A stretch of 64,000 nucleotides of DNA from contig NC_090698.1 in assembly GCF_040954835.1 (NCBI RefSeq), forward strand, positions 49,362,284 to 49,426,283. Direction: 5' to 3'. The position numbers were made by a program, and so were the translations under genes. The notes beneath the pieces are model-generated. The model searched no databases. It saw nothing but the letters and a program-made list of their open reading frames with translations, and was not told the DNA's origin. This document shows positions 24,476-37,700 of the stretch, one piece after another. The first letter of the stretch is position 1, and each line of letters opens with the position of its first letter. The DNA comes from Lepisosteus oculatus (Eukaryota; Chordata; Actinopteri; Semionotiformes; Lepisosteidae).

Positions 24476-25840
24476 ACTGGAGCTTATGTCTAGCATTTGT
24501 GGCATCCATGGCATAACCATCTATATCTCAACTCCCAAAAAGCCTGTGTTCCATGAGCAAGATAAGAACATCTCCTGCAATGTTGTCACGTTAGGATGAA
24601 GCCACAGAGAGTGCAGCAACTGAGGTTTGTGGACTTTATTCACATTGTGCTTTGCAGTAGGGTTGCCATCAGCCATCACATTTTGACTTCCATGTCAATT
24701 GGTTGGTTGTGCATAATATTTAGCCATCATCCAGAATGTCTGAGGTCTGTCAGGACAGTCAGGGTGATCACACAACTCCTTGATTCATTGCTAGAGGACT
24801 TGAATGCACTGCTGGTGAGTCCTGCTGAGGTACTGCTCCAACCTACTGATAGCATTAAGGCGTTGTTTCCTTGATAAGCAGGGCAGACTGGTTCCTTTCT
24901 GTGTTCTTCTGATTTTGACTAGGCTTGTCGTTCAACAAGTCAAATCACCTAATCAGCTTCGCCCCATCAACTTTCTGTTTGTGTTTTTAGCGCTGATGCA
25001 AGTCAAAGTCACTCATGTTAAATGACACCAAATGCCTTTAATCAATATCCAGATGTCTACTTTTATTTTTCTAAACAATACATACAGCACAGAAAAAGGT
25101 GACAAGTAACTTTTGATGTTCAGTATATAATATGTTATATTTTGCTAGCCTGGCTGCTGCATTTCACCTTGCAAGCTTTTACATTGCTTTCTGTAATTAA
25201 ATCATGCTTTTAAGATTTTCATTATTACTGAGATTAATCTTTGAAAATGATTAAGATGTTCAATTTTTTCTCTTTATAAATTACTTAGTTGCACTGGCTA
25301 CCTGTCTTGGGGTATTGTCATGCTGAACACCACCCAATACAGTAACTACTGTATGGAAGCATTTTCCTCCAGAAAAGCAGACAAATGGTTCTGTAAACTT
25401 TAGAATTTATTCTAAACCATTGTTAGTTGCAACAATAAAGTAAAAGTAAGACAGTTACTAAAACCCAAAATATATAGGCAATATATCTTATTAAGAAATG
25501 GGATAAGAATCACACCATTAGCTGTTCTTAGCAGCTAGTGTAACCACAAACTAAATGTCCTATCTTTAAAATTGACAGTTTAAGAGTTTATGCTTTTTTA
25601 GTCAGAAAAGGAACATTTTTCAAAATGTACACAAATGTATTAGACTACTTGTGAAGTAGTCCAATAATTTCAAGATGTCTCTGAAAAGTTTCATTTAACT
25701 TTTTCGGTTAATAACCTCTGAATTCTACCGGTATCTGCCAGTGTTTTTGAAGCATGTATCAGCTGAAGCTTGAAAACTGTAGCTTTTAAAAATGCTGCAA
25801 TAATGCTGTACAGTATAGTTGACAGCTGAAGCAAGGCTGA
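24476..25840. other. Intergenic DNA upstream of ZNF131, nothing recognised
   Basis: AT-rich sequence with no supported gene. Open frames such as 24596-24874 lack any recognisable domain. Confidence 0.45.
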
Positions 25841-26600
25841 GCTGCGGTTGCCCAGCAACACCAATCAGCTCCCTCTCTCCTCTGTTTCGCTAAGGCTCCT
25901 GGGAAGCCGAGGCCCTACAGAGAAGCGACCGCCCTTTTTCTGTGGCTCGGCAGGGAAGAGGCAGAGGGAGTGCTGGGGGAGAATTAGCACCAAAAACATT
26001 TGCGAAAAGCACTGGAACCTAACGAGAGGTGAGCCTACCGATCTGTTATGTGAGTGAACTCAAGTGAGACCGGTTTATGTGACAATATGCCCGTTAAAAA
26101 GAAGATTTTTAATGCGCGATTTGATGACGTAATGTAGGTGGTCAAACAACAAACAGTGAGCTCGTCAACAGGCCTACAATGCAAATATAGCGTAATGTTA
26201 CCGCTTATTACCCTTCGATCTCCAGTAACGTGTAAAGATTCCGATATTGATACGCGCTGGTCTTATTCAGATAATAATACTTTACTCCATTTAGTGTTAT
26301 CAGTGTTTTTAATTCACTGTTCTGGAGAACGGTAAAGGGCCTTCCGCTCCAAGTCCTCGCTGAAGCTCTGCAGTGTGTGAACCGCCCACTCACGCTCCGA
26401 TTGGTCGTTTTTGTACATTCGCGACACCTCTGAACACTGTGATTGGACAATGTGAGGCAGACTGGCCGCGGTTCCTCCTGGTTTGGCAATTGTGGTTGGA
26501 TGATAGTTTGATTGACTGTGCGCTTGATCAGATGTGTTTGAACTTGTGGACGAGCCGGTGTTGAAGCCGTCTTCAAAGTTACGTTTTCCATTCCTGCGAG
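25841..26600 (+). promoter_or_regulatory. ZNF131 promoter region, CpG-rich, with X-box and CCAAT boxes
   Basis: Base composition rises sharply in G+C and CpG here. GTTGCCCAGCAAC at 25847-25859 is a full match to the RFX-type X-box (GTnRCC, short spacer, RGYAAC). A CCAAT box follows at 25861-25865, and two inverted CCAAT boxes (ATTGG) lie at 26400-26404 and 26442-26446. No TATA box is seen, as is usual for a broadly expressed gene. The distal CCAAT boxes would lie inside the first intron. Confidence 0.6.
25870..26028 (+). other. Probable ZNF131 non-coding exon 1
   Basis: A consensus donor (GAGAG then GTGAGC) ends the exon at 26028. The next acceptor is ttctctccag at 28714. The 5' boundary is not visible in the sequence and is set just after the CCAAT box. 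No ATG in this exon opens a frame into the next one. Confidence 0.5.
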
Positions 26601-27169
26601 TGCAAGATTTCTTTAAATGCGGATTTCTGCATGTGGGTGTTTTACTGATAATATGTGGTGAAAATATTATGCAACGATTTTAGGTGACGGGACATATCTT
26701 ACGTTGGTACAAATAACCTTCAGAGAAGTTGCAAATATCTCGCTTTCAGTTTTATCACGGGATTCGTGTACGGTTTGTGCACAACAATATATAATGTACA
26801 AGTTACCGCTGTTTCTCTAAAAATATATCAAATACATCTGGCACTGTAAGGAGTCTTATTTTCTCAAAATATGTCTTTTCTTTCCACGAGAGCGATATGC
26901 TGAATCCTGGAGTTATACATTAAATGGGGGAATTGGATGGGGAAACTCAGCTGTTACGTAGCACGTTAAAGAAACTGCTTTAATAAAAACACGAATAAGC
27001 TCAGTCCAGGATTTTGAGCCCACCAGCACAAAATAATTTATTCTATAAACCTTACAGCTACAGCAATTAGAGTGCGACAAGGGCCTTATCTTACTGTGGG
27101 GCATTATACTTTAAAAACGCAACCTATTTTCCCAGATAATGTAAACGTTGTATTCTATAACTTAGTGAT

Positions 27170-27600
27170 GAAAATTATACACTTTACTCTAAATGAAACC
27201 TTACGAGTGCATTATACAGTTTTAATCAAACATTATTATTTAAATTGTGAACTTTGTCTAGATGTAAATCATGTGACGTGACGACATTAACGACTAAACC
27301 ATCATCGTCTCCTCCAGCTAAGTGTTTCCTAGTTTGTATTCATGGTTTGTTTGTACTACTTGCCACAGGTAAAATCACTTGTCAGAGCCAGGTGTTTGCC
27401 CAGCTTTGAATTGCTATATCTTCAATTTTTAGAATTTCGATTGCTGCTTCATAGGCTTGCATAGCAAGCTGATTTCAGGACCTAGTTTTGATTAATTTGA
27501 TAAATCATTTTTTTTTACATTTCAACACCCCTTGTTCGTTATTATATATAAATATTGTAAACCAGTGAACTTCACAGTGCTGCTACATTCAAGCATTAAG
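27170..27600 (+). repeat. Local duplicate, copy 1 (ZNF131 intron 1)
   Basis: Aligns with 30135-30455 in intron 2. Shared blocks are 'gcattatacagtttta', 'tgcatagcaagctgattt' and 'cagtgctgctacatt', in the same order and orientation. The copies are clearly diverged. Confidence 0.7.
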
Positions 27601-27639
27601 CTGCCGTTAAGCAGAGATAAGTATTGACCTTGCCCCCTA

Positions 27640-28185
27640 AGGGAATGAGTGGACCAAAATCATGCTAGGAGAGTTCATCTTACAGCATTACAGAATCACT
27701 CGAGCCAAGATCTGTACAGATCTTTAGATTGGCACCAAATGTGCACTTGTCCATTTGTTGCGAACATAGTGAAGAATGATTCACCTCGTCATATCAGCTC
27801 TCTCCACGGCCCTTGCTTGTGCTCTTTGCACCACTGGATTTGCAAATGTGAATGGCCAACTGTGATGAGCAGTTTGTGCTGTCCAACTTGACTGTGGTTT
27901 CCCACTCTGTGGAGATTTGGGTTGAGTGGTTTTGCTGAAAATGGCTGCTCGCGCCAGGATCCACAATCCTGGAGTGTGTGCTTCTGGCCGCTGGTGCACT
28001 TTGCTGATGTCTTTCCCTCAGAGCTCCATGCTGACATCACCTTAGACACTGCTGCTTGTGAAACATCAGCAGGTTGAGCTTTCAGGGTCACTGAAGCGCC
28101 TGCAAAATGCACCTCAACAACCTTTTTCAAAATAACTGAGGTCTCCTCTTGCTGCCCATATAGGCAACATATATGACAATAGATA
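27640..28185 (-). pseudogene. Possible remnant of a transposase-like gene
   Basis: The minus-strand frame 28193-27789 reads VSQAAVSKVMSAW, then SEGKTSA and SGQKHTLQD, resembling the helix-turn-helix part of some Tc1-type transposases. No ends or target duplications were found. It may instead be chance; it sits in ZNF131 intron 1. Confidence 0.35.
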
Positions 28186-28189
28186 AAAT

Positions 28190-28515
28190 CCATCTATCTG
28201 TTTTCTAGCTGCTTTATACAATACAGGGTCGTGGGGGATCCCAGAGACTATCTTGGCAAGCAGAGGGGGCAGGGCAGGTTACACCCTGGATGGGACGCCA
28301 TTGCATTGCAGGAGGCACACAGACACACACATTCACCACAGGGTCAATTGTCCCAGAAGCCACTTTACCTACCAGTATGTCTTTGGACTGTAGGAGAAAA
28401 GATATGCAACTGCGAAGAGCACATACAAACTCCACGCAGATAGCACTCTAGGAACAGAACCCAGGGCCCTAGAGCTGCGAGGCAGATATGCTAGCCACAG
28501 CCCCATTGTGCAACA
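28190..28515 (+). repeat. Dispersed repeat family A, in ZNF131 intron 1
   Basis: Near full-length copy with 'acaccctggatgggacgcca', 'ccagtatgtctttggactgt' and a short (CA)n run. It ends about 200 bases before the first coding exon of ZNF131. Confidence 0.75.
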
Positions 28516-28714
28516 CTGTGGCAGTACATATAGCGTGCAGACATTGATTTAATCGATGCACCTTTTGTTCCGACCATATCGAGACTGCATACTGTTCTAT
28601 CTTCTACACTCTTTCAGTAGTTCGCTGGGACCGGTTTCCGATAAATGGAAACCGGGACACTGCTAACATTAGCGAGAGAAGTGCCATTTCTAATTTATTT
28701 TGTTTTCTCTCCAG

Positions 28715-31700
28715 GGAGAGTACTCAATCATGTCTGAAGAAGAGGTGGTAGAGTATGGGAGTGAATTTCCAGATCACTACAAGGTTATGCTGGACAGGCT
28801 CAATGAACAGCGGCAACTGGACCAGTTCACTGACATCACCCTGATTGTGGATGGTATGCAGTGTACTTGACCTTTATGTGAACGTTCTTTTGCATCTGAT
28901 TTGTTCACAATTTTAATTTCGTAGGCCTGCTCACTGAGCAACCAATGCAACTGTTACCCTATACCTCAATTTGAAGTAGACTTCAGGTAGCATTTTATGA
29001 AATTCCTCAAGGGTGATCCTGAGTTTCATGAACCTTTAAAGAAAGTAGGTCCAAGGTGCTGTATGTGGAAATCCTCTCTGTCTTTTAATGGGGAACAGAG
29101 GGTTTATTGTGAACATGTGTATTTCCATAAGTTAACACTGTAAATTAAAGGGAAGAAAAGGTGGTATCTCTGTTGTCAGCAGGAAATGAAGGCCAGAATT
29201 CCTAGTCAGGAGGAAATAAGATAACAAAGTTTACATACAGGAGGACAATGTTCGGCCAATCTAAGTTGTTTGGTTATAGTAATTGAATGATCTAAGCATA
29301 GTCCCCTGCTGTTTCTTGAAAGAAGCTGGTGTATCAGCTCCAACAATGTGGCTGTGTAGCTTCTTCCAAACTCCCACAACCCTTTGTGGGAAGAGGCGGT
29401 GTCAGTCTGAAATGCATTTCCCCTCAGTTTAGAGTTTTGTCCTCTGGTTCTTTATTTCATTTTTGGTTTTATCAGTTCCTTTTTAAAATTTTGAATGCAA
29501 TCCTTTTAGGTTACCCTTATTGCTCTCCTCTGACTTGATTCCAGATCAGCCTCCATAAGAACAAGTAGGGAGCTGCGTCAGCATGCGTAGGCTGCAAAGG
29601 CACAAGTTAAAGGTTTATTCCATGCTGAAAAGAGAAGAAAGGAAACACAACGTTTCGGCTGTGGAGCCTTCTTCGGGTGTCGGCTTTAGTTTCTGAGAAA
29701 ATTGTTGTAGAAGTCTCTGTTACTCTGGGTGGTGTCATAGTCAAAGGAAAAAGTGTTAAATTTCAGGTGAAAGCCTTTAAGAATGATATTGTAACACTGA
29801 CATCTGTAAAGGAATAGGAGGTGGTTAGAAAGCCTTATCTTGGAACAGGTCACTGTGAAGAGATCTGTTGAAACGTTGTGTTTCCTTTCTTCTCTTTTCA
29901 GCAGGGAATCAACCTTTAACTTCCTCCATAAGAGCATACTGGTTACAAATGAGAGGATTTAATTCGGCTCATCTAGTCTATTTAATAGTTAATAGGTAAT
30001 TGCTCCACGGATCTCATCCAGCTGTTTCTTGAGAAAAGTCAGAGTTTCTACAAAATGGCTGGGCAGCTTGATCCACACTCCCATAACCCATAGGCCAAAG
30101 AAATGTCTTCTGTTTTCTATTCCTAGGCAATTCAAATTGTACACTTTAATGTAAATGAGGCCTTACAAGAGCATTATACAATTTAAATAAATCATCCTTT
30201 GATGTTGATGATGTCTCAACATAAACACCTACATCATTTTCATAGGTAGTCTCCTCTAGCTAAGTCGGGTCTTGAGTTTTATCGAAATCTTTTTAAATCT
30301 AATTCACTCTTTCATATGTTTGCATAGCAAGCTGGTCTCAGGACCTTCAGTAGTTGTGACTAATTTGATCAATCCAAACACCTCTCCCCCCTCATCTGTT
30401 ATCATATGTAAATATGCAAGAGCGTGTGTACAGTGCTGCTACATTGAAGGTAATGCTTTGCTTTTCTGAATATCAGGCTGAACCTCTAGCAACATGTTTT
30501 GCCCACGTGATGTTAAAACTAAGGAGGATGTTCAACGATTAAATAAATATTGCTAAGCAAGTGGGATCACCCAAGAAAACTCAGGAATTCAAATACTTGT
30601 TTCCTTGCAGTACAATTTGCCTAAATCAAATGTTGATATAACAGGCGTGAGTGTATGTGGTTGCTCCTTTATTTTCATTAGTTATTAAACAAGATGTCCC
30701 AATAAAGCTGTTTTCCACAGAACACAGATTTAGGTAGTTTGCAATCATCACGGCAATGATACTTTAATTTCTACAGTTAATAATGCTAAAAAAAATACGT
30801 ACTTAAAGTGAAGTGAGAAGATTTTGCTGAACTGACTTCTAATGAAGATGCAAAGACTGCTAGTTGTATTTTAAAGGAAAGCATTTTGTTGTAAAAATAA
30901 ACATAAAATGCAAAACATAAATAATACAATGTAAAGTTTGTACATAGTATTTCAGTATGTATAGCCTAATAGATGTACATTTAAATCCAATCTGGCCTAC
31001 CACAGCAAATGTGTAGGTGACATACCTGGTCTAGTAATTTCTTATTAGTGTCCTGTGTTTATTATAATTATAATTATAATTGCTTACACTTATATAGCGC
31101 TTTTCTGGACACGTCACTCAAAGCGCTTTATAGGTAATGGGGACTCCCCTCCACCACCACCAATGTGCAGCATCCACCTGGATGATACTATTGATAGTAT
31201 GATATTATTATAAGAATATTATTGATAGTTCTTGGACTGTTGTACTGCTGAAAGAAATTTTTATTTATTCAAGCAATATTCCTTTTGTACATTTTTAGCT
31301 ATCCCACTGCACAGCTGATCAGGGGAAAAAAAAACATTTCTTCATTTGATTTAGGGGTTAATGTATGGAGGTCAGATTGTGTTAATCCAGTTGTGAAATT
31401 TAGCCAGGACTATGGGGTTAATACCCCCTACTCTTGAGAGCTATTCCATAGGATCTTGGCCTCATCTGACATACAGCATCCCTGGATACCACCTGGTGCA
31501 CGAAGAAGAGCGCCACCTGCTGGTGCACCATCACTTACACTAGCAGCCCTGTTTCTTTCCTTCCACCACTGTGTTGACCAGCTACAGCCTTGCTTAGCCT
31601 CAGAAATCTGTTGACTTCAGGCCACAAGAATGCCTGCTGAATGCTTCTGGGTGATTCCTGGAGGGTGAAAAGTTTAAAACTATTTTTCCCCACTTCACTG

Positions 31701-34700
31701 TGACCCATTTTTATTTGAGGTTGAATTAGAGGAATTCTGTTCAGGAGAATAAGTAGGAACGCAGAACTATATTTCATGGAATGGAGGGAACTATACAGTA
31801 AATAAAGTATAACAAGTGAAATTGGACAATATAGTTACTGTGTGTTGAGGCTGAAGCACAACAGTGGATATACAGTGGATATACTATAACAGTGGATATA
31901 GGGCGGAGCGGTGGCTCTGTAGCTAAGGATCTGCGCCTGTATAGTGTATTAGTATATTACTGTATAGTGACTGGAAGGTTGCCGGTTCAAATCCCACGGC
32001 CGGCAGAGGAATCCTACTCCGTTGGGCCCCTGAGCAAGGCCCTTAACCCTAACTGCTCCAGGGGCGCCGTACAATGGCAGACCCTGCGCTCTGACCCCAA
32101 GCTTCTCTCCCTGTCTCTGTGTCTCCATGGAGAAAAGCTGGGGTATGCGAAAAGACGCATTCCTAATGCAAGAAATTGTATAGGGCTAATAAAGAAACAT
32201 TATTATTACATTATTATTACAAGTGGAATCTGAATGGTTAAGTATTGAGATCTCACTAAGGGTGCATTCCTGATAACTGCAAGTGGCTAGTCCCACCACC
32301 AGAGGGCGAAAGGTGAAAGGAACTGCAAGGGAAAGACTTGGCTTCCATAGTTAGCTGTGGAGGACCAAAGAGGATGAAAGGGCTTATAGCAAGAGATGAG
32401 ATACTGGAGGCAGGAGCCTGGCAATAAGCTGGAATGAGAACCCTGATGTGGACAGAAACCGGGAGAAGGAGCTAGCGGAGAGTGCGAAACTGTCGAATGG
32501 GAGAGGGAATACCAGTAGAAGCAGGGAGGTCAGCCAGGAGGAAGTGATGCTTGTGGTCGTCCAGGGTAGTGCCCCCCCCCCCGCTCGAGGTTGTGTAGAA
32601 TAGTTTGTGAGACAAAGGCCGATTCCGAAGGGTGAGGACAGAGGGCAGGAGAGGGAGGGATCCAGTGTGATGCCAAGACCATCCTCGGAATTGTCACATC
32701 CCATTCCAGTACTGACGTGAGGTCTCACAAGAGCAGTGGTCTTCGTTGTGTGATTCTGTTGAAATTATTTTTCTTCATTGCAGATTTTGTTAAAGTGAAA
32801 CTTATAAATAATAGATCTGTCAAATTACGCGAATGAGATAGAAATTGAAGCAAAAATGATCTCTGGGAGGAGTATTGTCCTTTTCTCCCACTAGTAAGTA
32901 CTTATATGCACATTCTCCTCTGGCATTTTCTGCTTATACTTTCCACTTATAAATGGTTTGTTTCACTGAGCATGCCAGCCTTCTTTCAATGAGCTATTTA
33001 AGTAATTTACTAATATTGTTCTCATTGTCATCCTACGATCTATGTGGGTCCTAATGCCTCATTAAAGTGATAGGAACACTATACTGTAAAAAAGGCACTG
33101 TTCTTCTGATGAGATGTAGAATCAAAGTACTAACTCTCCTTGTTCATTAAAAATCCCAGGGCGTTTCTCTAATAGAGTATGGGTGTTAACTGCGGTGTCC
33201 TGGTCAAAGTTCCCCCAGCCTTTACCAAACATAGCCTCCTGATAATCCCCATCTAAGATTTGGCTTTATCGCTCTGTTCCCCCCCACTGAAAGTTGTGTG
33301 GTGTGTGGTGTGCGTTCTGGCGTACTGTGGCTGCCATCACATCATCCAGGTGGGGCTGCACATTGCACATCCAGGTGGCAGTGGAGGGGAGTCCCCATTA
33401 CCTTAAAGCGCTTTGAGTGGAGTGTCCAGAAAAGAACTGCTCTATATAAGTATAAGGAATTATTATCAATAGGAAATGTATAGTTTACAGCATTACAGCT
33501 TACTTATTCCGATTTGATGTTTTTTTACATTTGAAGTTTGTCTCTCTTTTTAACATAATGAAAGGTAATGATATTCCTTGTTTCTTCTGTGTTTCTCCTC
33601 CATCTGCAGGACATCAGTTCAGGGCCCATAAAGCTGTGCTTGCTGCCTGCAGTCAGTTCTTCTACAAATTCTTCCAGGATTTCAAGATGGAGCCTTTAGT
33701 GGAAATTGAAGGTGGGTATTTCTTAGGTCATTCATAAAAAACCCCACAAACTTGTAAAGTACTGTAACTTTCTATCGCAATTGCTACTTGACCAGTTCAG
33801 TTAACATGACATTCCATTTATATTGCAAAGGAACAAGTAATAGGTTTATTCCATGCTGAAAAAAAGAAGAAAGAGAACACAACATTTTGGCCGTGGAGCC
33901 TTCTTCAGGTGACACCTAAACCTATTACTTGTTCCTTTGCAGCCTACGCATGCTGATGCAGCTACCCACCTGAACTACTTCCATTTATGTTGTGCACTTC
34001 ATTTGTATTTAAAAAATACCTTGATGTTTTGTGTTTCGTTCTAATTACATTTTCCTCATTCATTTGCTTACATTTGGGAAAGTCCATTTCAGGTTCATCA
34101 TTTTTATTTGAATCCTTGCATGGTAAAGGAATAATTTGGAAAGCTAAACTTATATTTTCTATATCATATCGCCTTGTCACCCATGGAGAGCAATCAACAG
34201 ATGTTGAAAAGGTGGAAATACAGAAGGCTCTCCCATGGGTAATGATTTCTGTAATGTGGCTGAAACCCCTTATTCTGCAGGGTTTTCAGTTGTATAATAT
34301 ATAATAAGTATCATTAAAACACTTTAATGTAAACTTCAGCTCTTCAGTGAAATACTGGGATAGAAGTTCTGCTTTTTAAGTGTAACACTGTAATTGCATA
34401 GGGTTACATAATAATTTGGTCTAGATTGACCATATATTTTTAAAACACTTCCTCATTCCAAGTTTGATTTTAAAGATCAAAATATATTAAATATAATGTG
34501 GCTATATAGTACAATAACACAAGCCTGTTGGTATTCCAGCCCTTCAGACCATTATTAATGAAGTGGAAATAAATCCTCCTTTTGAGTCGCCGAGAATTAA
34601 GTGCACAGGAGCACTGGCAATTGACGTTAAATAATTTACCGTCGTGTCCTCTTACAGGAGTTAGTAACTTGGCCTTCCGCCACTTGATTGAATTCACCTA

Positions 34701-37700
34701 CACTGCGAAACTTGCGGTGAATGGACATGAAGAGGTCAATGATGTGTGGAAAGCAGCTGAATACCTACAAATGCAAGAAGCAATCAAAGCTCTTAACAGC
34801 AGGTATGAGAAACTATACTCTCCGAATTCCAAACGTTGGTGGCTTTGAAGCTTGGAGCTAAAGGGTTTTGTTCTTGAAAATTTTATTCCACTGAGGTCTT
34901 TAAAAAATTCAGATCACAGACATAACTAAATCCTATGTACTGCAAGAGTAATACTGCTTAAATAAGTATCTGGGGCAGGACCCAGACGTGATCACATTTC
35001 AAATAAACACAATTCGTGCAAAGATGTTTTTTTGTATTCTTCTTTTATTGTTTGTGGCTTTTTTCTTTCCAGCAACTCAACACCTTCTGTTGACCTATCC
35101 TTGAAACAATACTGGAAATGTAAAATTGAAACTGTCCTGAATCTAGTTATTAGAACAGTGTGAAATAGCATAGTGGATTTCAGCCACTTTTCCGTGATCC
35201 ATATGAAAATATGTCAGTAACTATCAGTATAAAATATGGTACTATATTAGTGACCTGCTTACTCATAATGTGCTGTGGCAGACAAGGTCATTAAAAAAGC
35301 TGTACTGGATACCATTCTGAATTGAAAGTAAATGCATCTCAAAGCTATGAGGATCATTTGGTCAGATTTAACAACTCTATACATGGAGACGATTGAATGA
35401 GGCACAGCTAGACACTTCAGACAGGTGAGAGAAAAGGTGGAAATTGTAAAAGGTGGTGTCAGAGGCACTTATTAATCCGCAGTTAGAAAAAGTCCCCTGT
35501 ATTCTTTCATAGTGCCATCTGCATGTTAAAGTAAGGAAGCCAGAATTATTTTTTTTCTCAGTAGTAAGTTAAGTTTTGAATTCAAAAGCCAGATGGCTAA
35601 AATATCTGCCAGACAGTGTGTTAGCTAATGCAAAGTAGTTTATTTTTACTTTTCTCCATGGAGATCTCAGAATGTTTTTGTATTATATCTGTGGTTACAA
35701 TTTGTAATCGATCTCTGTGTATTACATACTGGTTTTGGACTAAACAGTTTTTTTAATAGTTTTTGGCAGTATGTTTCTAATGCACTGTTGGTATTCATAC
35801 TCCACTTTGTCCTGACATATCATGGAATGAGATTTTTTAAATATTTAAGAAAATAGACGTTCCATGGTTTCACATTTTTTCTGGAGCTCAGCATATTTAG
35901 CATTTCTGACCAGTCTCTGATTATTATTGGTAATTGGTAATTATAAGATGTTGTATCACTAGAGCAACCATTTTGTTTTTAAAATAACAGACAAATCACC
36001 GTAGCCAACTGTGCTTTACTGTATGTTTTCCTGAAGTAAACCATCTAATTAAAATTACTTCAGAATAATTCACACATGTGGGTTGCAGAGAATGTAATCA
36101 ATCTGGAATGTTTATGAAAACATCTTCTTTCAAGGTTTTCAACGTAGGATCTTATTTTGGGGACTTTTCTCACAGTGTGAGCATTAATGCAACCCAGTTC
36201 TGCATTCTGCGACTGCAGCATTCTTTTTTTCTAGATTTTATGAGCTCTGACTACAGACAGCAACTTGTTTCAATGAGTTAAAATTCAGAGTGGGAAGAAC
36301 AAGTGAAGAATGACTGGGTATCTAAAAATAATATGATTTCATAACATATAAGTCAACGTAAACCTCAATGGTTTGGTCGTTGTCAGTGAGCTCATAGATA
36401 TATACTTGATGGGTGAGCCTCTGGAGAAAGCTCAGCTGGTCACTAAGACTGTGAATATTGAAGGATTTTCCTCTCCTGAACTTCAAGATGTTTGAGAAGC
36501 TGATTTCCGTAGAGGGCATGGGTTGTAATGTGACTATCAATCCTGCAGTGATGATGAAAGGTGTGAAACAATTTCAAAATGCCCACTGTCTAGGAAACAA
36601 TACATAAGGAGAATGAACAGCTCACTTAAGCATTAATAATAATATTATATACTTACATATACAATAAATGTTATGAACTCTAGTAAAACTTATGATCTCT
36701 ATGATGAATCATCACTCATCAATTCATAACTTTTCAGCAGTTGCCCAAAATTTGATTCTATATTCGGGAAACTCAAGTCCTGTTGGCTGCTCAGATTGAC
36801 AAGGACATAGGGACCAAATAAGAGGAAAGTTCGGAAGAAACATACCAGAGAAGACTTTCCGGACTTTCTAATATTTCACATACTGTACCCGTCACATTCA
36901 ATACCTGAAAGCTAAAAACAATTCAATTTAAAGCATATTCACAAAATAAGGATTTAATTGGGAATTTTTGATGTTTTAGTCAGAACTGGCTGAGATGCTC
37001 CCTTGAACAGAATATAGTGTGGTAGGTGATAGATTATTCTGTTTTCCATATTTTTTTCCATGACTCAGATATGGTCGAAATGACAAGACAACCACTGTAA
37101 ATTATGGCTTCAGTAATTGGAAGAAAGTATAACAGAAGGATGCTAGATTGTGTTGACTGCAACCCAGAGGGATGTAGCTCAGTAGAAGTGTTATAAGCAA
37201 AAGAAGATAAAGGAAGATTGGTCGGGTTCCTTGTGTGTAAATAAAGCACACAAATTAGTGCAAGAAAAATGTACTATGTTAAAAAGTGGAACAGAGGTTC
37301 TCCTTTTTACTTTTAAGACTGATTAAAGTGAAAACAGTATAAGTCATGGGAACCTTCTACCACATTTTCAAAAGCTGTTTTGCTAAAGATGAAGAAAACT
37401 TTAAAACAAATTGGAATTTTGACCATAAAAGTGCTACCTCTCCATACAATATGAACTTTTTAATGTTATAGCCTAAGTCTTGAGAATGCAAATTAGAAAA
37501 TGCAAATTCAGCACATCAGAGTTTTTTACCCTTGTAGTGTCCTACATTATTTGTGCAAAGATTATGTCATAAAAAAGCAGGATAGAATAATTTGTGGAAT
37601 AGACCTTGAACAGAAAGTAATTTTTCCAAGAGGTAATGAGAGGACATATATATTATATAGATCAGTTTGTGTATAATTAAGTACAATGGGTCGCTGTAGA

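Noticed and set aside
31897-31998. A functional tRNA gene
   Set aside because: The box B is good, but the tRNA fold is not complete and the head continues into a SINE body and tail.
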